Assembly: GCA_965221185.1 (NCBI GenBank)
Contig: OZ244866.1
Coordinates: 2,418,001 to 2,482,000 of the forward strand
Length of the DNA stretch: 64,000 nucleotides
Reading direction: 5' to 3'
DNA from: Aldehydirespirator sp965221185
GTDB lineage: Bacteria > Actinomycetota > Acidimicrobiia > Acidimicrobiales > Aldehydirespiratoraceae
Of this stretch, positions 32,514-40,364 are shown one piece after another. Numbering within the stretch: position 1 is the stretch's first letter; each line of letters opens with the position of its first letter. The translations under genes and the position numbers were made by a program. A model generated the notes under the pieces. The model did no database searches and was not told the origin of the DNA. It was given only the letters and a program-made list of their open reading frames with translations.

Positions 32514-33700
32514 TGCTGGTCTCCGAGGATCTCGGGCACGAGAGACTCGTGGATCAACCGCAACGACATGGACACCGCCCCGACCAGAGCTGCCTGCCTG
32601 CCCAACGTGGAGGCAGCCAACTCCGGGGGCGCGGCGACGAGTTGGGCCAGGTGGTCTCGGACGGCGTCCACGAACACGGGGTTGGCCCCGACTCCACCAC
32701 CGAACACGATCCGAGTCGGATCGGCGATGAGGCACAGATGCGACACCGCCAGGGCCATCGCGGCCGCCACCTCGTCGAGCACCACGGCCGCGGCACCGTC
32801 ACCGGAGCCCGCCGCCGCGAAGATCTCGGGAACGTCGGCGCTCGCGTCCAACCCCGAGTGGTAGCCGTCCTCGATGGCCCGGCCGAACCGCTTGCGGATC
32901 GACGGCGCGGAGGCCACATCCTCCAGGGTCACCGGAGCTGCGCCCGGCTGGGGTCGCGAAAGGTGCAGAGAGCCCAGCTCGCCCGCCGATCCGGTGCCGC
33001 CCCGGTAGAGATCGCCACCGACCACCATGCCCAGGCCGATGCCGGTGCCCACCGAGACCGCCGCGAAGTCGCCGTCGGCCTGCTCATCTCCCATTCGGGT
33101 CAGCTCGCCCAGGGCGGCCAGGTTGACGTCGTTCTCCACGTGGATGCGGCCGTCGAAGCGCTCGGCAAGATAGGCGCGCAGGGCCAGATTGTCGAAACCC
33201 GGCAGGTTGAACGCCTGCTCAACGCGGTCGCGGTCGGGCCGGTAGATCCCGGGCACCCCTACGCACACTGCGTCGCATCCGCCGTCGATGTCTTGCAGCA
33301 TCTCGGAGGCTGCGTCGATGAGATTCGCCAGGGCGCTGCGGGCGTCGGGTCCTGTGGTGAGTTCCCGTTCGGCCACGAGGTTGCCGAACAGGTCCGACAG
33401 GCCGACCAGGATCTTGGTCGCGCCGATGTCGGCCACCACCGAATGGCGGGCCGTGGGGACGAGCTCGTAGAGGGCGGCCGGGCGGCCGATCGATCCGGAG
33501 TTGGGACTCTCATCGGAGACCCGCACCAGCCCCGCCGACTCCATGTCGGCGACGAGTGCCGACACGGTGGGCTTGGACAAGCCGGTGGCGCGAGCGATGC
33601 CGGCGCGAGACATCCGCTGGGGATGCGCGGCGAACAGGGCGTCGATTATCCGCTGCCCGCTTAGCAGCCTCAGAACGCCCGAACCTGACCCCTCCGCCAT
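32510..33700 (-). CDS. ROK-family transcriptional regulator
   Basis: 396 aa. An N-terminal winged helix-turn-helix (SRAGIARATGLSKPTVSALVADME) is joined to a ROK sugar-kinase-like domain (VVADIGATKILVGL, HVENDVNLAALGE, VSVGTGIGLGMVV). The cysteine-rich zinc motif of active ROK kinases is missing. ROK regulators usually repress sugar operons and release DNA on binding the sugar. It is the first gene of a seven- or eight-gene operon; a matching operator lies against its own start codon, so it probably controls itself and the operon. Confidence 0.9.
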   Translation of the reverse strand: MAEGSGSGVLRLLSGQRIIDALFAAHPQRMSRAGIARATGLSKPTVSALVADMESAGLVRVSDESPNSGSIGRPAALYELVPTARHSVVADIGATKILVGLSDLFGNLVAERELTTGPDARSALANLIDAASEMLQDIDGGCDAVCVGVPGIYRPDRDRVEQAFNLPGFDNLALRAYLAERFDGRIHVENDVNLAALGELTRMGDEQADGDFAAVSVGTGIGLGMVVGGDLYRGGTGSAGELGSLHLSRPQPGAAPVTLEDVASAPSIRKRFGRAIEDGYHSGLDASADVPEIFAAAGSGDGAAAVVLDEVAAAMALAVSHLCLIADPTRIVFGGGVGANPVFVDAVRDHLAQLVAAPPELAASTLGRQAALVGAVSMSLRLIHESLVPEILGDQQ

Positions 33701-33701
33701 A

Positions 33702-33738
33702 TTGTTAGTAACATTACCTTACAAACCTTGGCTGTCAA
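33702..33738 (-). promoter_or_regulatory. Promoter and ROK-type operator of the ABC/ROK operon
   Basis: On the minus strand TTGACA (33738-33733) and TAATGT (33716-33711) are 16 bases apart. Over the -10 lies an imperfect palindrome at 33702-33724 with half-sites TTGTTAGTAA and TTGTAAGGTAA, resembling NagC/ROK-type operators (TTAGTAA...TTACTAA). The start codon is at 33700-33698, so the message would be leaderless or nearly so; no ribosome site is visible. Confidence 0.65.
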
Positions 33739-33840
33739 GGGGTTCCGTTCATCCACCCCGTTCATCGGCCTCGTCTCAAGGGTCGGCTCCGAAGGTCCGC
33801 CTCCGCGCGCCGAGGTGGCGGCCCGCCGCTGCGAGCGGGC

Positions 33841-34935
33841 CTAATGCTCCGCGTCGTCGGGCATCGGGGCATGCTTCTCGTCCCAGAGGGCGCGTAGGGC
33901 AGCCTGCTCGGCCTCCGACAGCTTGGACCCGGACTCTTCGCCCGGGTTGCGGAACCACACCGTCTGCTGCGGGAACGGGATCTCGATGCCGGCCTCGTCG
34001 AAGGCCTCCTTGAGACGCAGCCGCAGCTCGCGTTCCACGCTCCACTGCATCGACGGCTCGGTCTTCACCGCTACCCGTAGAGCGATGCCTGACGCGCCCA
34101 GGGACTGCACTCCCAACACGCCGGGACACTCGGTCAGCTCGTCGCCGCCCCACTCCGGGTCCTCCCAGAAATCGTTGGCCACCTGCTGCATCACGCCCAT
34201 GGCCAGGCGCAGGTCGGTGTCGTAGGCCACCTCGATCTCGATCAGCGCCTTCGACCACAGCTGCGAGAAGTTCCCGACCCGGGCGATCTCGCCGTTGGGG
34301 ACGTGCCACACGGTGCCTTTGATGTCTCGGATTGTGGTGGACCGCAAAGACACCTCCTCCACAGTGCCGATGGCATATCCGACGTCCACCACGTCGCCCA
34401 CCCCGTAGTGGTCCTCGATCAGCATGAACAGACCCGACAGGAAGTCCTTCACGATCGACTGGGCTCCGAAGCCCAGCGCCACGCCGCCGATGCCCGCGCC
34501 CGCGATCAGCGGCCCGAGGTTCACGCCGATCTCGCCCAGCACTATCAGCGCCGCGAACGTCCACACCGTGAACACGACAATGCTGCGCAGAACGTGTCCG
34601 AGCGTCTCGGCCCGCGACTCGGCCCGGACCCGGGCCACATCGTCGGTCAGCATCTTGCCCGGCCCGCGCTCACGCAACATGTGCAGACGCGAATGGCTCG
34701 ACGCCGAGGCAATGCGCTTGGTGAACCGCACGATGGCCCGCTTGGCGAACCGGGTGACGATCCACGCCACCACCAGGATGAGCGCGATGCGGATGGGCCG
34801 GTCGAGCAGCCAGTCGGCCGCGGTGGCCAGACCACCGTTCTCGGTCCAGTCGTAGACCAGCTCGCAGACGAAGCCGCGGTTCGTCTCACCGCAAGCGTCT
34901 GCGAGTCCGGTGGATGTTTGAGCAAGTGTGAGCAT
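33841..34935 (-). CDS. MscS-family small-conductance mechanosensitive channel
   Basis: About 364 aa. Two or three N-terminal membrane helices are followed by the pore-lining helix (NLGPLIAGAGIGGVALGFGAQSIVKDFLSG), the beta domain (VGDVVDVGYAIGTVEEVSLRSTTIRD) and a cytoplasmic alpha/beta domain. Channels of this family open under membrane tension and release solutes during hypo-osmotic shock. I take the ATG at 34935 (or GTG at 34941); the same frame continues open for another 500 bases only because it runs through a tandem repeat with no stops. It is divergent from modA. Confidence 0.92.
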   Translation of the reverse strand: MLTLAQTSTGLADACGETNRGFVCELVYDWTENGGLATAADWLLDRPIRIALILVVAWIVTRFAKRAIVRFTKRIASASSHSRLHMLRERGPGKMLTDDVARVRAESRAETLGHVLRSIVVFTVWTFAALIVLGEIGVNLGPLIAGAGIGGVALGFGAQSIVKDFLSGLFMLIEDHYGVGDVVDVGYAIGTVEEVSLRSTTIRDIKGTVWHVPNGEIARVGNFSQLWSKALIEIEVAYDTDLRLAMGVMQQVANDFWEDPEWGGDELTECPGVLGVQSLGASGIALRVAVKTEPSMQWSVERELRLRLKEAFDEAGIEIPFPQQTVWFRNPGEESGSKLSEAEQAALRALWDEKHAPMPDDAEH

Positions 34936-35012
34936 CGTCACACCATAGGGGCCGAGCGGACAGGCCTGACCGGGAAGATCTTGATCGTCAACGAGCGAGG
35001 CCCCGGGCCCGA

Positions 35013-35460
35013 GCGGCCCGAGAGCACAGCGAACCAGAGCGGAAGACACGACCCAAGCGGCCCGAGAGCACAGCGAACAAAAGCGGAAGACACGACCCAA
35101 GCGGCCCGAGAGCACAGCGAACAAAAGCGGAAGACACGACCCAAGCGGCCCGAGAGCACAGCGAACAAAAGCGGAAGACACGACCCAAGCGGCCCGAGAG
35201 CACAGCGAACAAAAGCGGAAGACACGACCCAAGCGGCCCGAGAGCACAGCGAACAAAAGCGGAAGACACGACCCAAGCGGCCCGAGAGCACAGCGAACAA
35301 AAGCGGAAGACACGACCCAAGCGGCCCGAGAGCACAGCGAACAAAAGCGGAAGACACGACCCAAGCGGCCCGAGAGCACAGCGAACAAAAGCGGAAGACA
35401 CGACCCAAGCGGCCCGAGAGCACAGCGAACAAGAGCGGAAGACACGACCCGAGCGGCCCC
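35013..35460. repeat. Array of ten 44-bp tandem repeats plus a partial unit
   Basis: Units begin at 35013, 35057, 35101 and every 44 bases to 35409, with a truncated copy at 35453. The unit starts GCGGCCCGAGAGCACAGCGA and ends AGACACGACCCAA. The internal eight copies are essentially identical; the first has GAACCAGAG and the last GAACAAGAG. As 44 is not a multiple of 3, all three minus frames stay open across the array. It fills most of the 538-base gap between divergent mscS and modA. There are no variable spacers, so this is not CRISPR. Confidence 0.95.
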
Positions 35461-35479
35461 AAAGTAGATTCAGCCGTCT

Positions 35480-36265
35480 ATGGGGGCGGGCAGCGTCACC
35501 GGCGACCGCCACATCTGGCGGGCTATGCGGTGGCCGGCGGCGACCGTCCTGACCGCAGTGTTGATGCTCGGGTTGAGCTGTAGCGGCGCCGGAAGCAGCG
35601 AGACCGACGGTGACCGCGAAGTCGTGGTGATGGCGGCCTCGTCGCTCACCAACGTGGTCGAAGCCGTGTCGGCGAGCCATCCGGACGTCACTGCGGTTCT
35701 CTCGGGCAGCTCCACCCTGGTGGCCCAGCTCTCGGCCGGGATCGACGCCGATGTGCTGATCACTGCCAATGCGGCCACCATGGAGCGAGCCACCGCCGAC
35801 GGATCGATTCGGGGAACGCCTGTCATGATCGCCACCAACACGATCGTGCTCGCCACCGCACCCGGCAATCCGGGCCGTGTGTCCGCCCTCACCGACCTCG
35901 CCCGCCGAGACCTGCTGGTCGGCCTGTGCGCCGCCGAGGTCCCCTGCGGCGCGCTGGCCCGGCAGGCTCTCGATGGAGCCCAGATCGCGCCCTCGGTGGA
36001 CACGCTCGAGTTCAACGTGCGCGCCCTGGTTGCCAAGCTCTCGCTCGGAGAGCTCGACGCCGGACTGGTCTACGGCACCGACGCGGCTACGGCAGGACTG
36101 CCCATTGTCGACTCCCCGGAGTTGGACGGCCATACCAACCGCTACTACATCGCCTCGGTGTCGGCCGAACCCTCACCGCCGGTTCAGGCCGTGATCGCTG
36201 ACTTCACCGAGCCCGGCAGCGTGGGCGCCGAGGCTCTGCGGGCGTACGGGTTCGGACCACCGTGA
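35480..36265 (+). CDS. modA: Molybdate ABC transporter substrate-binding lipoprotein
   Basis: 261 aa. A lipoprotein signal (LMLGLSCSG) precedes a ModA-type periplasmic fold: VVVMAASSLTNVVEA, LSGSSTLVAQLSAGIDADVLITAN, then VALA-like TIVLATAPGNPG and LDAGLVYGTDA. ModA binds molybdate or tungstate outside the membrane and delivers it to ModBC. A start at an internal ATG 15 codons on (35525) would place a shorter charged region before the signal peptide and is plausible. It is first of modABC; the gap to modB is filled by a dispersed repeat. Confidence 0.88.
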   Translation: MGAGSVTGDRHIWRAMRWPAATVLTAVLMLGLSCSGAGSSETDGDREVVVMAASSLTNVVEAVSASHPDVTAVLSGSSTLVAQLSAGIDADVLITANAATMERATADGSIRGTPVMIATNTIVLATAPGNPGRVSALTDLARRDLLVGLCAAEVPCGALARQALDGAQIAPSVDTLEFNVRALVAKLSLGELDAGLVYGTDAATAGLPIVDSPELDGHTNRYYIASVSAEPSPPVQAVIADFTEPGSVGAEALRAYGFGPP

Positions 36266-36272
36266 GTCGCCC

Positions 36273-36368
36273 TATGTCAAGCTCGCCTCAAATCTGCATG
36301 GGTATTGCTGCTATATGACGGGTTTCTCTACTGATTTCGGTCGAGCGGGTCCGAGCGGCCCGTGAGCG
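36273..36368 (+). repeat. Dispersed ~96-bp element, copy 2
   Basis: Second copy of the element at 12115-12211, same orientation. It fills the whole modA-modB gap, and its 3' end (CCCGTGAGCG) supplies the GTG start codon of modB. The element therefore contributes the translation start of a functional gene. Confidence 0.75.
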
Positions 36369-37183
36369 CTCCGGGCGACACCAGCGCTCCGGGCCCCGAT
36401 CCGGGAGTCAGCCGGCCTCCCGCGGCCCTGACGGCGGTGGGTTTCGTGGCCCTGGGCCTGCTGGCGCTGCCTCTGGTAGGGCTGTTGCAGCGGGCGCCGT
36501 GGTCGGCACTGCCCGCGCTGCTGGGCCAGTCCGAGGTGCTGGAGGCGCTGCGAGTGTCGCTGATCGTCAGCCTGGCCGCGACTGCGGCGTGCGTGGTGCT
36601 GGGCCTGCCGCTGGCGTTCGTGCTGGCCCGTCGGCGGCTGCGGTTCCCCCGGCTGGTGCGAGCGGTGGTGATGCTGCCCATGGTGCTGCCGCCGGTGGTG
36701 GCCGGCACTGCCCTGCTGTTCGCGCTGGGACGGCGGGGCCTGGTCGGCCAGTGGCTCGACTCCTGGTTCGGCGTGCGCCTGCCGTTCACCACCGCTGGAG
36801 CCGTGGTGGCCGCGGCGTTCGTGGCCCTGCCGTTCTTCGTGATCACTGTCGAAGCCGCCCTGCGTCAGGCCGGCGACGACCTCGACGAAGCGGGCGCGAC
36901 CCTGGGCGCGGGCCCCTGGGCCACTCTCGCTCATGTCACGCTGCCCACGATCCGTCCCGCGCTGGCCGCCGGTACCGCCCTGGCGTGGGCTCGGGCCGTC
37001 GGCGAGTTCGGGGCCACGCTGACCTTTGCGGGCAATTTCCCGGGCCGCACCCGCACCCTGCCGCTGGAGACCTACCTCGCCCTGGAACGCAACCCGGAGG
37101 CAGCGGTAGCGATCAGCCTGGTCCTGATGGTGGTGGCCCTCGCGGTGCTGGTGACCCTGCGCGACCGCTGGATGCCCCGATGA
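36362..37183 (+). CDS. modB: Molybdate ABC transporter permease
   Basis: 273 aa, with five to six membrane helices and the ABC permease EAA loop (EAALRQAGDDLDEAGATLGAGPW). LPMVLPPVVAGTALLFALGRRG and the C-terminal AVGEFGATLTFAGNFPGRTRTLPLETY are hallmark ModB sequences. It forms the channel for molybdate with ModC. The GTG start lies within the dispersed repeat, without an obvious ribosome site; translation may depend on coupling or a short leader. Confidence 0.92.
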   Translation: MSAPGDTSAPGPDPGVSRPPAALTAVGFVALGLLALPLVGLLQRAPWSALPALLGQSEVLEALRVSLIVSLAATAACVVLGLPLAFVLARRRLRFPRLVRAVVMLPMVLPPVVAGTALLFALGRRGLVGQWLDSWFGVRLPFTTAGAVVAAAFVALPFFVITVEAALRQAGDDLDEAGATLGAGPWATLAHVTLPTIRPALAAGTALAWARAVGEFGATLTFAGNFPGRTRTLPLETYLALERNPEAAVAISLVLMVVALAVLVTLRDRWMPR

Positions 37184-37219
37184 CTCCCACTCCCCCCGCC
37201 CCGCCGCCTACGCCAGCTC

Positions 37220-37339
37220 GAACTGGCAGCGTCGAGTGCCCAAGAGGGGGCAATCTGCTGCCAATTCGACACGCGCCCGCCAGCTCGACCCGAACTGGCA
37301 GCGTCGAGTGCCCGACAGGGCGCAATCTGCTGCCAATTC
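37220..37339 (+). repeat. Two direct 48-bp hairpin repeats between modB and modC
   Basis: Copies at 37220-37267 and 37292-37339 differ at only three positions. Each can fold into an outer stem (GAACTGGCAGC with GCTGCCAATTC) and an inner GCCC/GGGC stem. Both lie in the 172-base gap between modB and modC, ending 16 bases before the modC start. Confidence 0.75.
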
Positions 37340-37355
37340 CGGCGGGGACCTCTTG

Positions 37356-38399
37356 ATGACCATTCACTTCGACGGCTCGGTGTCGCGTCCCGGGTGGATG
37401 CTGCGGGTTGACGGGTTGGAGATCGGCGAGGGCGTGACCGCCGTGGTCGGAGCCAACGGCACGGGCAAGACGACGCTGGGGCGGGCCGTGGCCGGGCTCG
37501 ACCGTCTGGACCGTGGCCGCCTGGTCATCGCGGGCTCGGTGGCTGACGATCCGATCGCCGGCGTGTTCGTGCCCGCCCACCGGCGCAGCGTGGGCATGGT
37601 GTTCCAGGACCACCGGCTCTTCGGCCACCTCAGGGCCATCGACAACGTGGCGTTCGGATTGCGCCGAGCGGGAACAGGCCGGGCCAGCGCCCGCCAACGA
37701 GCCGGGGCCCTGCTCGAACGCGTCGGCGTGGACGCCACGGTCTGGAACCGGCGCCCGGCCTCGCTCTCGGGCGGCCAGCGCCAGCGGGTGGCCATAGCTC
37801 GGGCCCTGGCCCTGGAACCGGATGTGCTGATAGTCGACGAGCCGCTGGCCTCAGTCGACGCGCCGGGCCGCAGCCAGCTGCGCGTGCTGCTGGACCAGTT
37901 GCCGGCCCGACACCTGCTTCTCATCACCCACGACCCTGTGGACGTGGCCACACTGGCCACCGGCGTGGTCGTCCTCGACGACGGCTCCGTGGTCAGCCGG
38001 GGCACCGCGGCCGATGTGACGGCCGCCCCGGGATGCCAGTGGGCAGCCTCCTTCCTGGGTGCCAACGTGGTTGCGGGCCAGGCTCAGGGCACATCGGTCA
38101 CCACTGCCAGCGGCCTCGTGCTCGCCGTGGCCGAGGAGGCTGCCGGCCCGGTGTACGTGACGTTCCCGGCCCACGCCGTGACCCTGCACCGGGGCCGGCC
38201 CGCGGGCAGTGCCCGCAACTCCTGGGAGGCCGAGCTTCAGCGGGTGGACATCGACGGGGAGCGGGCCCGGGTGCATCTCGGAGGGCCTGTCGAAGTGAAG
38301 GCCGATGTCACCCGCCGTTCCGCCGACGAGCTCGACCTGCGCCCCGGACTCACGATCTGGGCATCACTCAAGGCTACTGAACTGACCGTCGTTACCTGA
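37356..38399 (+). CDS. modC: Molybdate ABC transporter ATP-binding protein
   Basis: 347 aa. ABC motifs: Walker A GANGTGKTT, Q-loop MVFQDHRLF, signature LSGGQRQRVAIARAL, Walker B VLIVDEP, switch His in LLLITHDPVD. The C-terminal part (about 240-347) is a TOBE/MOBE-like domain, weakly conserved, that in ModC proteins binds oxyanion and can regulate transport. It powers ModB. Its ATG is preceded by GGCGGGGA. Confidence 0.9.
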   Translation: MTIHFDGSVSRPGWMLRVDGLEIGEGVTAVVGANGTGKTTLGRAVAGLDRLDRGRLVIAGSVADDPIAGVFVPAHRRSVGMVFQDHRLFGHLRAIDNVAFGLRRAGTGRASARQRAGALLERVGVDATVWNRRPASLSGGQRQRVAIARALALEPDVLIVDEPLASVDAPGRSQLRVLLDQLPARHLLLITHDPVDVATLATGVVVLDDGSVVSRGTAADVTAAPGCQWAASFLGANVVAGQAQGTSVTTASGLVLAVAEEAAGPVYVTFPAHAVTLHRGRPAGSARNSWEAELQRVDIDGERARVHLGGPVEVKADVTRRSADELDLRPGLTIWASLKATELTVVT

Positions 38400-38429
38400 G
38401 CGAGCTAGCCAGCCAGCCAGACCTGTCGC

Positions 38430-38458
38430 TTGCAAATCGCTGGCAGTGCTGGCATAAT
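38430..38458 (+). promoter_or_regulatory. Promoter of the first toxin-antitoxin pair
   Basis: TTGCAA (38430-38435) and CATAAT (38453-38458) are 17 bases apart. The ATG at 38465 is 6 bases after the -10, so the transcript is probably leaderless. The spacer contains a direct repeat of TGGCA, possibly an antitoxin binding site. Confidence 0.55.
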
Positions 38459-38464
38459 GCTGTC

Positions 38465-38701
38465 ATGGCTGTACAGATCACGATCCGGGGCGTGCCCGAG
38501 GAGGTCCGAGACGAGTTGGCGGCCCGGGCCGCGCTCAAGCGCCAGTCCATGCAGGAGTACTTACGAGAGGAACTGGAGCGACTCGCGGCCCTGCCCTCGA
38601 TCGAAACAGTCCTGGAGGAGGTTCGACGGCGCAAGGAGGCGTCAGACTCCAAGGTCACTACCGAGCAGATCCTCGAGGCACGTGACGCCGACCGCAGGTG
38701 A
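38465..38701 (+). CDS. FitA/VapB-like antitoxin
   Basis: 78 aa. The ribbon-helix-helix N-terminus (VQITIRGVPEEVRDELAARA, then SMQEYLREELERLA) is typical of FitA-like antitoxins, which bind DNA as dimers and block the partner toxin with the C-terminal tail. It overlaps the PIN toxin gene by 4 bases (GTGA). Autoregulation through the promoter at 38430-38458 is expected. Confidence 0.85.
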   Translation: MAVQITIRGVPEEVRDELAARAALKRQSMQEYLREELERLAALPSIETVLEEVRRRKEASDSKVTTEQILEARDADRR

Positions 38702-39102
38702 GCGCCGTCGCTGACGCGTCGCTCCTCGTGGGTGCGCTGAGCGGCTCCGGCCGAGAGGGGCGGTGGTGCGAGGCGGCTCTAGAGAGGCCCGCCGTGGCCG
38801 CGCCCGAGCTGGCCCTGGCCGAAGCCACCAACATCCTGCGCCGGATGGAGCTGTCCGGCTCGATCTCGCGCCTCGAAGCAACGGCGGCCCACCGCGACCT
38901 GCTCCGGCTCAAGATCGAGCTCTATCCGTTCGCGCCGTTCGCCGGCCGCGCGTGGGAACTCCGGGCCAACCTCACTGTCTACGACGCCTGGTACGTGGCG
39001 TTGGCTGAAGCGCTCGACTGGCCGCTGCTGACGCTCGACCGCCGGCTCAGCCGAGCCAGCGGCCCCCGTTGCGAGGTGGTAGTTCCGCCCGCGGGCGACT
39101 GA
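38698..39102 (+). CDS. VapC-like PIN-domain toxin
   Basis: 134 aa, usual VapC length. PIN acidic residues are in VADASLLV (Asp near 6), ELALAEATN (Glu near 40), TVYDAWYVALAEAL (Asp near 95) and LTLDRRL (Asp). VapC toxins are Mg-dependent RNases that cleave tRNA or rRNA. Translation is coupled to the antitoxin via a GTG overlapping its stop. No catalytic residue appears lost. Confidence 0.87.
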   Translation: MSAVADASLLVGALSGSGREGRWCEAALERPAVAAPELALAEATNILRRMELSGSISRLEATAAHRDLLRLKIELYPFAPFAGRAWELRANLTVYDAWYVALAEALDWPLLTLDRRLSRASGPRCEVVVPPAGD

Positions 39103-39179
39103 GTCTGGTCCGGCCGCTCTGTCCGCCACTGCGCCGGTCCAGTCGGCATCCCTTCACACAGCAGGGCCGGGGCGGCCTG

Positions 39180-39377
39180 TCATTCAGCCTGGTGCCATCG
39201 AGCAGTCCGGTTGAGGGTGATTGCCCAGAACATGGCGCCCTGGTCGTCGGCCAGCATGGCCATGCGACCCGGCGGCTGATCCATGGCAGGCACGACCGTC
39301 TGACCGCCGAGACGGCCGCAGTGCTCTATGGCCGCGTCGCAGCACTGGCGAACGCCAACCCCGTCGATACTGGTCAC
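39180..39377 (-). pseudogene. C-terminal remnant of a VOC/glyoxalase-family gene
   Basis: A minus-strand 65-codon frame contains AIEHCGRLGGQTVVPAMDQP then GRMAMLADDQGAMFWAI, matching the last beta-alpha unit of VOC-superfamily proteins, including the usual G(R)xAxLxDPxGA pattern. The rest of the gene is missing. The other parts of the 328-base gap 39103-39430 show only the direct repeat below. Confidence 0.5.
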
Positions 39378-39394
39378 GGGCTACATCAGATAAT

Positions 39395-39423
39395 GCGTGC
39401 GACAAAGATAAGGCGTGCGACAA
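39395..39423 (+). promoter_or_regulatory. Direct repeat upstream of the hydroxylase-GH3 cluster
   Basis: GCGTGCGACAA occurs at 39395-39405 and 39413-39423, 18 bases apart (nearly two helical turns), ending 7 bases before the ATG at 39431. This is a plausible operator for the four-gene cluster; no clear -35/-10 was assigned. Confidence 0.4.
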
Positions 39424-39430
39424 TACGAGC

Positions 39431-40324
39431 ATGTCCGCTAGGACCAGCACGAGGAATGTGGTCGTCGCCGCCTCGTATCCGGTGGTTGTGCTGGCCACGT
39501 TCGGGGTGTTCGGCCTGCTCGTCGCGGTGGGAATGCACGTGACGCCCGCGTCCTACCTTGCCGGGGTGGTGGCCGCGGGCCTCGTGACCTGGCACGAGGC
39601 CGTCCTGCCCTACCGGGAGCAGTGGCGGCCGGCTCGCCGCGAGGTGGGCGCGGACCTCTTGTTCATCCTCGTCGTGCAGATGGCGATGCCGTTCCTGCTG
39701 TCGCTGGCCGCCACAATCTGGCTGGCCGAATGGCTGAGTTCCAGCGGATGGGCAGTCGGCGGGCTGTGGCCGCACGGGCTGCCAGTGGCAGCGCAGGTGG
39801 TGATGATGCTGCTGGCCGCCGACTTCGCCCGGTACTGGCTGCACCGGGCCTTCCACCGCTACGAGCCCATGTGGCGCTACCACGCCGTCCATCACTCGCC
39901 GCACCGCCTCTACTGGCTGAACGTCGCCCGGTTCCACCCCTTTGAGAAGGCGGTCCAGTACGCGCTGGACGCCCTTCCGTTCGCGCTGATGGGCGTGTCC
40001 GGCGAGGTCCTGGCCGCCTACTTCGTGTTCTACGCGGTCAACGGGTTCTTCCAGCATTCGAACTGCGACGTGCGGCTCGGGCCCCTCAACTACCTCATAA
40101 GCGGCCCTGAGCTGCACCGCTGGCACCATTCGGAGCTTCCGGCGGAATCCAACAACAACTACGGCAACAACCTGATCGTGTGGGACGTGCTGTTCGGCAC
40201 CCGCTTCCTGCCATCGGGGCGCAAGGTGGGGGATCTGGGGCTCGTCAACCGGAACTACCCCGGGGGGTTCTGGACCCAGATGCGGACACCGTTCGTCGCC
40301 AACCTGGACCGAGCGGAGACGTGA
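39431..40324 (+). CDS. Fatty-acid hydroxylase / sterol desaturase superfamily membrane protein
   Basis: 297 aa with about four to six membrane helices. The di-iron histidine clusters are LHRAFHR, YHAVHHSPH and LHRWHHSEL, the classic HxxxH, HxxHH, HxxHH series. Such enzymes hydroxylate or desaturate lipid chains in the membrane with O2. NSNCDVRLGPLNYLISGPE-type sequences are shared with bacterial C-5 desaturase-like proteins. It is first of four same-strand genes (gaps 40 and 10 bases, then a 4-base overlap), so it probably supplies or modifies the acyl substrate of the GH3-like enzyme. Confidence 0.88.
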   Translation: MSARTSTRNVVVAASYPVVVLATFGVFGLLVAVGMHVTPASYLAGVVAAGLVTWHEAVLPYREQWRPARREVGADLLFILVVQMAMPFLLSLAATIWLAEWLSSSGWAVGGLWPHGLPVAAQVVMMLLAADFARYWLHRAFHRYEPMWRYHAVHHSPHRLYWLNVARFHPFEKAVQYALDALPFALMGVSGEVLAAYFVFYAVNGFFQHSNCDVRLGPLNYLISGPELHRWHHSELPAESNNNYGNNLIVWDVLFGTRFLPSGRKVGDLGLVNRNYPGGFWTQMRTPFVANLDRAET

Positions 40325-40364
40325 TACGGGCACGAGCCCGCACGGCGCCCCCCAGGGCAGGCTG

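Noticed and set aside
35013..35460. CRISPR array
   Set aside because: Units are head-to-tail with no variable spacers, and no cas genes are present.
34938..36133. Long minus-strand frames encoding a 44-residue repeat protein
   Set aside because: They stay open only because a stop-free 44-bp unit is repeated; no start site or domain supports them, and they overlap modA antisense.
40324..40333. Further copy of the ATACGGGCAC hairpin-loop motif
   Set aside because: The flanks are not self-complementary and the match overlaps a stop codon; treated as chance.
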